A stretch of DNA of 5,612 nucleotides from NCBI GenBank assembly GCA_937916025.1, contig CALGGX010000400.1, positions 1 to 5,612 of the forward strand. Reading direction: 5' to 3'. Positions 1 through 4,394 of this stretch are shown piece after piece (position 1 is the stretch's first letter; every line of letters begins with the position of its first letter). Below the pieces are notes generated by a model. It was not told the origin of the DNA. It saw only the letters and a program-made list of their open reading frames with translations, and did no database searches. Made by a program: the position numbers and the translations under genes. The stretch is from an uncultured Selenomonadales bacterium (GTDB lineage Bacteria > Bacillota_C > Negativicutes > Selenomonadales > Selenomonadaceae).

Positions 1-368
1 AATTTTTGCTCGAGTGCTTTGCGCAAGACGTATTTCGTTTGCGGCATCGGACCTTCAAACGCGTCGACGAGTAACAGCACGCCGTCAACCATGTTGAGTA
101 CGCGCTCGACTTCGCCGCCGAAATCCGCATGCCCCGGCGTGTCGACTATGTTGAATTTCACGTCTTTGTAATTGATTGCGGTGTTTTTCGAGAGAATGGT
201 AATACCGCGCTCGCGCTCGAGATCGTTTGAATCGAGAACGCGCTCGGCAACCTGCTCATTCGAGCGGAAGATGTGACTTTGTTTGAGCATCGCGTCGACG
301 AGCGTGGTTTTGCCGTGATCGACGTGCGCGATTATTGCAATGTTTCTTCGCTTCTCATTAAATGCCAT
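1..368 (-). CDS. typA: TypA/BipA translational GTPase, N-terminal part (cut by window edge)
   Basis: Only the first 122 codons are present; the gene continues past the left edge. The reading is [20 protein letters not shown] and onward. The G1/P-loop AHVDHGKTT is at residues 14-22, the switch I segment LERERGITI at 50-58, and the G3 motif DTPGH at 76-80, followed by [10 protein letters not shown], which is characteristic of TypA/BipA rather than EF-G or LepA. The G4 motif, domain II and the ribosome-binding C-terminus lie outside. In the family this ribosome-associated GTPase assists ribosome assembly and growth under stress or cold. The ATG at 366-368 is chosen because an AAGGAGA site lies 13 bases upstream and overlaps the stop of the hexokinase gene. 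The 18-base gap and absence of a terminator imply co-transcription with that gene. Confidence 0.95.
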   Translation of the reverse strand, partial: MAFNEKRRNIAIIAHVDHGKTTLVDAMLKQSHIFRSNEQVAERVLDSNDLERERGITILSKNTAINYKDVKFNIVDTPGHADFGGEVERVLNMVDGVLLLVDAFEGPMPQTKYVLRKALEQK

Positions 369-380
369 GTAATGAAAAAT

Positions 381-387
381 TCTCCTT
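381..387 (-). promoter_or_regulatory. Ribosome binding site of typA, overlapping the hexokinase stop
   Basis: On the minus strand AAGGAGA follows directly from the last bases of the hexokinase gene, sharing a base with its TAA (389-387). The distance to the typA ATG is about 12-13 bases, slightly long. The overlap suggests that ribosomes ending on the hexokinase gene could help initiation on typA, an inference from spacing only. Confidence 0.7.
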
Positions 388-1697
388 TATGCGTTGTGAT
401 TGACAGCCATGGCCGCCGCGATTGCCGCGCCGAGTCCCGAGCCGCCGTTGTCGAGGATCGTATCGACATTCGCCGCTTCTTCGCCGAGCAGTTCGCTCAA
501 CGCCCGATTGATGTTCTCCTGCACGAGCGGCATCTTCTCGTAAACCGAGCCGTCGACCGCAATGTGCTGACGGCTGATCTTGCCGGTGCCCGTCCGATGC
601 CAGATCATTCCGACATACGCCGCCGTCACCAGCCGCGCGGAACGAACGACAATCGCCGCCGCGAGCTGTTTGATCTTCGCGCATTCTTCACTGTCGACAT
701 TCTTATCCGCCTTGTCTTTGACAATCGCCGCAATTCTGTCGCCGTCGATCGTGTCGTCCATCAAAATACTCGACATATCAATCGCCGTGAAGCCGTAATT
801 TTTGCCCTTCTCTTCAAAAATCTCCGACAACGCCATCGAAAACAGCTCGCCCATATAGCGTCCGCTGACCATCTTTTCGAGCCGCTGTTCGCCGGGCTTT
901 TCCGAACCCTCGTCGTACTCGACATCGAGCCTATTCGGCGTCAACTTCATGAAATTGCCCGACTCGAGATTAAGGATCATTCCGCCGACGCCGGCATTTT
1001 CCGGATCATGGATCGACGCCTCGACATAGCAGTTGTTTTGCCCCGTCGCATAGATCGAGCCGATGTAAGTGTCGGGATGCTGATACGCCGCCGAGAGCAA
1101 CACCGCAACCGTGTCATTGATCACGGCGATCGGTTCGACGTTCGTCAAGCCGAATTTTTCAAGCGAAGTCTTCAGCAGATCATTGACAATTTTGCCCTCG
1201 ACGCCCGCCGTTTTGAATTCCTTCGTCCAGATGATCAGCTCGGCGTTGTAGAGATTCGTCTGATTGGAAGGGAAGCTGAACGTGTGACCGAGGTAAAATT
1301 TCGTCTCGTGATCTTTGTCGACGGCTTCATCAATCAGCGACGCGAGGAAGTCAAACATCTGCTCGGCAGTCGATTCCGCGCCGATGTAATCGTATTCGCC
1401 CGGAATGATCAGCGGCTTGCCGACTTTTTTGATCACTTCAAAGCGCCCCGCACCCTCGAGTTTGATGCGCGAAACGCGGACGTTGGTGCCGCCGAAGTCG
1501 AGCGCGAGGAATTCGCCGGTCTCTTTTCCGGTCGGCAGTCCGACATAGGATTTGAGCATGCGGAGCGAGGAGTCTTTCGGATCGATGAGCCCGAGCTTGA
1601 GATCCTGACGGAAGTTCGCGGCAACTTCGCGAAGCTGTTCCGCGTCGACGGTGAACTCGCCGATGATTGTTTGAAGCAGCTGTCTGTCCAATGCCAT
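387..1697 (-). CDS. Hexokinase, eukaryote-type (PF00349/PF03727 fold), 436 aa
   Basis: The product should phosphorylate glucose or another hexose with ATP at C6 in the cytoplasm, the entry step of glycolysis. The motifs are those of eukaryotic-type hexokinases, not of the bacterial ROK or Glk families. They are the phosphate-1 loop LALDFGGTNVRV (64-75), the sugar-binding signature LGHTFSFPSNQ (136-146) followed by WTKEFKTAGVEG (157-168), the catalytic-base segment AVINDTVAVLLS with Asp195, the phosphate-2 segment ATGQNNCYVEA (217-227), NLESGNF (243-249), KPGEQRLEKMVSGRYMGELF (267-286), and the adenosine motif LDNGGSGLGAAIAAA (415-429). The length matches a single hexokinase unit. The usual Trp in the NxEWGAF-like motif is Ser246. 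An AGAAAGGG site (1708-1715) precedes the ATG by about 10 bases. The gene leads the pair with typA. The true sugar cannot be read from sequence. Confidence 0.92.
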   Translation of the reverse strand: MALDRQLLQTIIGEFTVDAEQLREVAANFRQDLKLGLIDPKDSSLRMLKSYVGLPTGKETGEFLALDFGGTNVRVSRIKLEGAGRFEVIKKVGKPLIIPGEYDYIGAESTAEQMFDFLASLIDEAVDKDHETKFYLGHTFSFPSNQTNLYNAELIIWTKEFKTAGVEGKIVNDLLKTSLEKFGLTNVEPIAVINDTVAVLLSAAYQHPDTYIGSIYATGQNNCYVEASIHDPENAGVGGMILNLESGNFMKLTPNRLDVEYDEGSEKPGEQRLEKMVSGRYMGELFSMALSEIFEEKGKNYGFTAIDMSSILMDDTIDGDRIAAIVKDKADKNVDSEECAKIKQLAAAIVVRSARLVTAAYVGMIWHRTGTGKISRQHIAVDGSVYEKMPLVQENINRALSELLGEEAANVDTILDNGGSGLGAAIAAAMAVNHNA

Positions 1698-1738
1698 TTT
1701 ACATTCGCCCTTTCTGTCAAAAAGATTTTTATGGCGAG

Positions 1739-1767
1739 ATTATATCAGCAAATCGTCTCGATTGCAC
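1739..1767 (-). promoter_or_regulatory. Extended -10 promoter of the hexokinase-typA unit
   Basis: On the minus strand TGATATAAT (1747-1739) is a perfect extended -10 element (TGnTATAAT). Seventeen bases upstream lies GTGCAA (1767-1762), a poor -35 with 3 of 6 consensus positions, as is common when the extended -10 is strong. Transcription would begin near 1732, giving a leader of about 35 bases before the ATG at 1697. An A/T tract that could act as an UP element lies just upstream (1769-1780). Confidence 0.7.
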
Positions 1768-1768
1768 T

Positions 1769-1780
1769 TAAAAATTTTTA
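1769..1780. repeat. Perfect 12-bp A/T palindrome (TAAAAATTTTTA) next to the insertion point
   Basis: TAAAAATTTTTA reads identically on both strands. It lies immediately upstream of the hexokinase -35 position and overlaps the TTAC target motif. It may be an UP element for RNA polymerase alpha subunits, or simply a bent A-tract. Nothing shows that it is a repressor operator. Confidence 0.45.
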
Positions 1781-1781
1781 C
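1778..1781 (+). other. TTAC target / TnpB target-adjacent motif at the element's left boundary
   Basis: IS608 and relatives insert directly 3' of a short motif, TTAC in IS608, and the same motif serves as the TnpB TAM. TTAC ends 19 bases before the foot of the left-end hairpin. AAAG, the left guide tetranucleotide described for IS608, directly precedes that hairpin. These two agreements place the boundary between 1781 and 1782. TTTAC (from 1777) could be the full motif. Confidence 0.75.
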
Positions 1782-1796
1782 CGAAAATTTGCCGCG

Positions 1797-1821
1797 AAAG
1801 CCCTTGGTTTTAACTATGGGG
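1797..1821 (+). repeat. Left-end guide tetranucleotide and bulged-T hairpin
   Basis: AAAG (1797-1800) is followed by CCCT-TGGT-TTTA-ACTA-T-GGGG. CCCT pairs with GGGG (one T-G), TGGT pairs with ACTA (one G-T), the loop is TTTA, and a single T is extrahelical on the 3' arm. The same plan, including the unpaired T and the tetraloop, is known for the IS608 end hairpin bound by TnpA. This is the expected TnpA binding site. Confidence 0.82.
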
Positions 1822-1844
1822 ATGAAGCGGCACCAAAAAATTTG

Positions 1845-1874
1845 TTGGAATAAAAAATGATAATGGCCTATAAT
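1845..1874 (+). promoter_or_regulatory. Promoter of tnpB inside the left end
   Basis: TTGGAA (1845-1850, 4 of 6 consensus) is followed after 18 bases by a perfect TATAAT (1869-1874). Transcription would start near 1881, leaving a very short leader of about 17 bases that still contains the ribosome site GAGGTG (1887-1892). The promoter lies wholly within the element, so tnpB should be expressed wherever it lands. Confidence 0.65.
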
Positions 1875-1894
1875 CATCTCGAAAGCGAGGTGAT
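1873..1894 (+). promoter_or_regulatory. Hairpin that can hide the tnpB ribosome binding site
   Basis: ATCATCTCG (1873-1881) can pair with CGAGGTGAT (1886-1894) over 9 positions with one wobble, closing an AAAG loop. The 3' arm contains the Shine-Dalgarno GAGGTG, five bases before the ATG at 1898. A transcript from the element's own promoter would start at about 1881 and lack the 5' arm, while read-through from outside would carry the whole hairpin. Confidence 0.6.
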
Positions 1895-1897
1895 AAA

Positions 1898-3085
1898 ATG
1901 AAACGAACGATTAAAACAGACTGCAAATGCAGCAGAGAGAATCTTGATAAACTCTTTGCCTGCAATCGAATTTCAGCGATGGTTTACAACAAAGTATTGG
2001 ATTTGCAGAAAAGTTATCGCAAAGTCCACAATGGAAAATGGATTTCAGATAAAGAGTTGTTTGAAGCCACAAAAGGCATATATGCAATCAACTCGCAAAG
2101 CGTTCAGGCGATCGTGCAAAAATATTTAGCCGCCGGAGTTGCCACAAAGTTGGCGAGAGACAAGGGATTAAATAATCAATATCCCTGGCGGCACAAACAT
2201 TCATATCCGACGACTTGGAAGGCAAACGGCTTCAAACTAATCAACTCAAAACTGTTGCTCAGTCTGGCGATATTCAATAATAAAAGGCAGGCACCAATCG
2301 AAGTCAAACTTCCAAAATCAACGGTAAAGTTTCTGTCAGCTAAGAAATTGCAACAGATAAGCTTGATATGGGACAATCGATTGAAGTTGGCGATCGTGTA
2401 TGAAGATGGAATCAACATTGCCGAGAAGGTCGATACCAAGAAATATTGCGGAGTAGATTTAGGCGAAATACATTCGATAACAGCGTTTGGCGAAGATGGC
2501 AGTGCGATCGTCATAACCGGCAGATATTTGCGAAGCATTAATCGGTATCAAATCAAAGAAACAGCAAAATTGTCAAAGTTGATGAGTCGCTGCAAAAAAG
2601 ATTCAAAGCGTTGGTTCAGATTAAGAGAAGTTAAAAGAAAATTGCTGGATAAGACCAATAAACAGATTCGAGATTGCAACCACAAGATAACGAGAGCCTT
2701 TGTCAACCGGGCGATTGCTCATAACATTTCAAAAGTTTATGTTGGCGATGTTGATGGTGTGCAGCGTAACACTCGGAAGAAGAAACATAAACACACACGC
2801 CAAAAGTTGTCGCGGTGGAACTTCGGCAAACATCTTGAATATCTGAAATATAAACTCGAAGCCGTTGGAATTGAAGCGGTAAAAATGTCCGAGGCATATT
2901 CAACGCAAACTTGTCCGCATTGTGGTCGTCGTCGGAAATGTAATAGCCGTAATTACAGCTGTCAATGTGGATATAAAGCCCATAGAGATATTCACGGCGC
3001 GCGAAATATTTTGAGTTTGGCGAAGTTTGGCAGATTTAAGATAGAAACGCCAATAAAAGAATCAACATATCTACGGACAGCATAA
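1898..3085 (+). CDS. tnpB: TnpB, RNA-guided RuvC nuclease of an IS200/IS605 element, 395 aa, with non-canonical RuvC-II
   Basis: TnpB proteins use an omega-RNA made from the element's right end to cut DNA beside the target motif, which favours retention of the element; they are ancestors of Cas12. The N-terminal helical and wedge region covers about residues 1-175. RuvC-I is CGVDLGEIHSITAF with Asp187. The expected RuvC-II strand reads KVYVGDVDGV (279-288), with Gly283 where most TnpBs have the catalytic Glu. A basic stretch follows (KKKHKHTRQK, 294-303). The target nucleic-acid-binding zinc finger has CPHC (339-342) and CQC (355-357), and RuvC-III is HRDIHGARNI with Asp364. The length is normal for the family and the frame is unbroken. 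GAGGTG at 1887 supports the ATG. The GDV plus CxC plus HRDxxGA combination is, from memory, typical of one known TnpB branch, so it is not simply a decayed gene. Cleavage activity cannot be assumed. Confidence 0.95.
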   Translation: MKRTIKTDCKCSRENLDKLFACNRISAMVYNKVLDLQKSYRKVHNGKWISDKELFEATKGIYAINSQSVQAIVQKYLAAGVATKLARDKGLNNQYPWRHKHSYPTTWKANGFKLINSKLLLSLAIFNNKRQAPIEVKLPKSTVKFLSAKKLQQISLIWDNRLKLAIVYEDGINIAEKVDTKKYCGVDLGEIHSITAFGEDGSAIVITGRYLRSINRYQIKETAKLSKLMSRCKKDSKRWFRLREVKRKLLDKTNKQIRDCNHKITRAFVNRAIAHNISKVYVGDVDGVQRNTRKKKHKHTRQKLSRWNFGKHLEYLKYKLEAVGIEAVKMSEAYSTQTCPHCGRRRKCNSRNYSCQCGYKAHRDIHGARNILSLAKFGRFKIETPIKESTYLRTA

Positions 3086-3212
3086 GCTGAAAGTAGTAGC
3101 AGCTCAGGCGCGAGCCAAAGTAGCTAATGAAAATATAAATAGAGACAACAAAGTCGAGAACTTTGAGGCAAGCGAAGTCGCAAGCCACTGTTAGCTGTTT
3201 ATATGGTAATTA

Positions 3213-3246
3213 GAATTCCCCAGCTTTAGCTGTGGGGAAGCGTCAA
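3213..3246 (+). repeat. Right-end guide tetranucleotide, bulged-T hairpin and TCAA cleavage site
   Basis: GAAT (3213-3216) precedes CCC-CAGC-TTTA-GCTG-T-GGG within 3218-3237. CAGC pairs with GCTG, CCC with GGG, the loop is TTTA, and T3233 is unpaired. After the hairpin come AAGCG and TCAA (3243-3246). GAAT and TCAA are the right guide and cleavage tetranucleotides described for IS608, which fixes the right boundary after 3246. The loop and bulge match the left-end hairpin, so one TnpA could bind both. Confidence 0.85.
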
Positions 3247-3251
3247 CGCTT
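3238..3251. repeat. Perfect stem AAGCG-TCAA-CGCTT across the element/host junction
   Basis: Five bases of the element (AAGCG, 3238-3242) are fully complementary to the first five bases of flanking DNA (CGCTT, 3247-3251), with the terminal TCAA as a four-base loop. In RNA this would pair the scaffold end with the guide seed. With five base pairs it may be chance. Confidence 0.5.
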
Positions 3252-3278
3252 GTAATTAATTTAAAATGAAGATATAAT
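3250..3278 (+). promoter_or_regulatory. Host promoter of the solute-binding protein-rimO unit
   Basis: TTGTAA (3250-3255, 4 of 6 consensus) is followed after exactly 17 bases by a perfect TATAAT (3273-3278). The start would be near 3285, about 20 bases before the TTG start codon. The -35 begins only 3 bases beyond the element's terminus, so the core promoter is host sequence, but everything upstream of it has been replaced by the element. Confidence 0.7.
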
Positions 3279-3291
3279 CAGCAACAAAAAC

Positions 3292-3295
3292 GGAG
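3292..3295 (+). promoter_or_regulatory. GGAG ribosome site that decides the TTG start at 3305
   Basis: GGAG ends at 3295. A start at the in-frame TTG 3296 would leave no spacer, whereas TTG 3305 has a 9-base spacer, close to ideal. There is no in-frame ATG in this region before the ATG of Met22. Confidence 0.7.
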
Positions 3296-3304
3296 TTGAG
3301 AAGA

Positions 3305-4375
3305 TTGAAGCGGTACACGATTCTCCTGTTGACAATCTTTCTGCTTATCCTGTCGTGCGCGGCGGGCATGACAATTCCGGTCGGAGCCGATCAAAACAAT
3401 CGGAGCGTTCCGCTCAAAGAACTGACGGCTTACACGACCTTGCCGCCCGAGCATGCCGCAATTCTCTCCGAAGCCTACGAGCGCGAAAAACATGTGCGAG
3501 TCAACTTCGTACCGCTCGCGCCGACCGAGCTCCTTCAGCAATTGCGTGACGACGCCGTTTCGGATCCGACCGTCGTGACGACCTCCGACATCGTGCTCGC
3601 CGACAGCAACGTTCTCAACCGCGCGGCGGAGCTCAATTTATTGAAACTCTACGTCTCCGAGACGAACGACGCCGTCAAATCCGTTTTCAAAAACGAAGAC
3701 GGCGCATGGACGGGCGTTTGGTACGATCCCGTCGTTTTTTGCATCAATCGGGATTATCTGCAAACGATCCGAGACATTCCCGACACATGGAATTCACTCG
3801 CTGATTCCGGCAACATTCGCATCGGGATCACGGATTTTCTTGCGGCTGACGCCTCTGCCAATCTCATGTATCAGATGATCGGACAGTTCGGCGATGCAGC
3901 CGCTTATGACATTTTGGATCGACTGCATCCGAAGGTCATTCAATACGCAAAATATCTTTCCAATCCGGTTCGGCAGGCGGGCATGGGTGAAGTCGACATT
4001 TCGATCGCCGTCGAGAGCGAAACGCTCCGATACATGCAAAACGGCTATCCGCTCAAGATCATCTATCCGGCGGACGGCACGGCATTCATGCTGACGGGCG
4101 TCGCGATCTCGAGCGTCGACGAAGGGCGATTGGGCGCGGCAACGGAATTTTCCGATTGGCTCCTCTCGGACGAAGCGCAATTGGTTTTGCAGAAGAACGA
4201 TTTTTATTTCGTGCCGACAAATCCGCAAACGCTCGCGTACAAAAAATTCGCGGGCAAAAATCTTCGCCTGTTTGACGTGAAACAATCTTTCGACGAGCAA
4301 CAGCAATACCGGTTTTTGGATCATTGGGTCAAACAAATTCGATTGAAAGACTCGACGACGGTTGCGATGCAATAA
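3305..4375 (+). CDS. Extracellular solute-binding lipoprotein, ABC-transporter family 1 type (Fe3+/polyamine-like fold)
   Basis: The 356-aa product begins MKRYTILLLTIFLLILSC: a short basic end, a hydrophobic core and a lipobox-like ILSC with Cys18 as the probable lipidated residue. Leu at -2 is unusual, so signal peptidase I cleavage cannot be excluded. The mature part resembles periplasmic binding proteins of the ABC Fe3+/2-aminoethylphosphonate/spermidine group. It has an early strand LTAYTTLPPEHAAILSEAYE, then SDIVLADSN, GVWYDPVVFCINRDYL, PDTWNSLAD, VDISIAVESET, YPADGTAFMLTGVAIS, and the C-terminal FSDWLLSDEAQLVLQKNDFYFVPTNP. The adjacent tyrosine pair typical of iron-binding FbpA proteins is not evident, so the ligand is unknown. 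No permease or ATPase gene is in view; the next gene is rimO, 19 bases on, probably co-transcribed. A start at TTG 3296 is possible but poorly spaced from GGAG. Confidence 0.85.
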   Translation: MKRYTILLLTIFLLILSCAAGMTIPVGADQNNRSVPLKELTAYTTLPPEHAAILSEAYEREKHVRVNFVPLAPTELLQQLRDDAVSDPTVVTTSDIVLADSNVLNRAAELNLLKLYVSETNDAVKSVFKNEDGAWTGVWYDPVVFCINRDYLQTIRDIPDTWNSLADSGNIRIGITDFLAADASANLMYQMIGQFGDAAAYDILDRLHPKVIQYAKYLSNPVRQAGMGEVDISIAVESETLRYMQNGYPLKIIYPADGTAFMLTGVAISSVDEGRLGAATEFSDWLLSDEAQLVLQKNDFYFVPTNPQTLAYKKFAGKNLRLFDVKQSFDEQQQYRFLDHWVKQIRLKDSTTVAMQ

Positions 4376-4394
4376 TATTTTGAGGTGAATTTTG

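Larger units (their letters stand above)
1782..3246 (+). mobile_element. IS200/IS605-superfamily solo-TnpB element with IS608-type ends (about 1465 bp)
   Basis: The boundaries are inferred from both ends having IS608 architecture. On the left is TTAC (outside), a 15-base linker, AAAG and a bulged-T hairpin (1801-1821). On the right is GAAT (3213-3216), a bulged-T hairpin (3218-3237), a short linker and terminal TCAA (3243-3246). In this superfamily the Y1 transposase TnpA cuts single-stranded DNA at the tetranucleotides recognised by base contacts with AAAG and GAAT, and makes no target duplication or terminal inverted repeats; none is seen here. The only gene is tnpB. With no tnpA the element resembles the IS1341-type group and would need a TnpA in trans to move. 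The interior is more A/T-rich than the flanking genes, consistent with an acquired element. It sits between two divergent host promoters. Confidence 0.88.
3086..3262 (+). ncRNA. Putative omega-RNA: scaffold to 3246, guide from 3247
   Basis: In this family the right end is transcribed with tnpB as a guide RNA ending at the element's terminus, followed by about 16 bases of flanking DNA as guide. Here the 161 non-coding bases contain four local stems: GCTG/CAGC (3086-3089 with 3100-3103), which would exclude GCTC/GAGC (3102-3105 with 3112-3115); CAAAGT/ACTTTG (3149-3154 with 3160-3165); and a GGC-AA-GCG stem closed by CGC-AA-GCC (3167-3186). AGCTAA (3122-3127) pairs with TTAGCT (3191-3196), and ATATAAA (3133-3139) with TTTATAT (3198-3204), in interlaced order as in a pseudoknot. 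The 3' end GAAT-hairpin-TCAA has the same plan as the ISDra2 omega-RNA end. The guide would read CGCTTGTAATTAATTT. The true 5' end is unknown and may lie inside the tnpB gene. Confidence 0.72.

Noticed and set aside
273..1853. A very long plus-strand open frame (526 codons) opposite the hexokinase gene
   Set aside because: It runs antisense to a gene with complete hexokinase motifs and to the typA start, shows no recognisable domain, has an Arg/Asp/Phe-rich composition typical of antisense frames, and has no convincing ribosome site.
1857..1877. ATGAT...ATCAT imperfect palindrome as the TnpA-binding left-end hairpin
   Set aside because: It lacks the bulged-T, tetraloop and AAAG layout. The hairpin at 1801-1821 has all of them at the expected distance from TTAC.
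1782..3246. Terminal inverted repeats and a target-site duplication bounding the element
   Set aside because: None is visible, and none is expected for single-strand transposition by IS200/IS605 elements.
3238..3262. AAGCG-TCAA-CGCTT followed by an A/T-rich stretch as a rho-independent terminator
   Set aside because: The stem is only five pairs and the following bases are mixed A and T rather than a T run, so termination is not supported.
3305..4375. Assignment as a ferric-iron-binding FbpA protein
   Set aside because: The overall family resemblance is fair, but the adjacent tyrosine pair used by FbpA to hold iron is not evident, so the ligand is left open.
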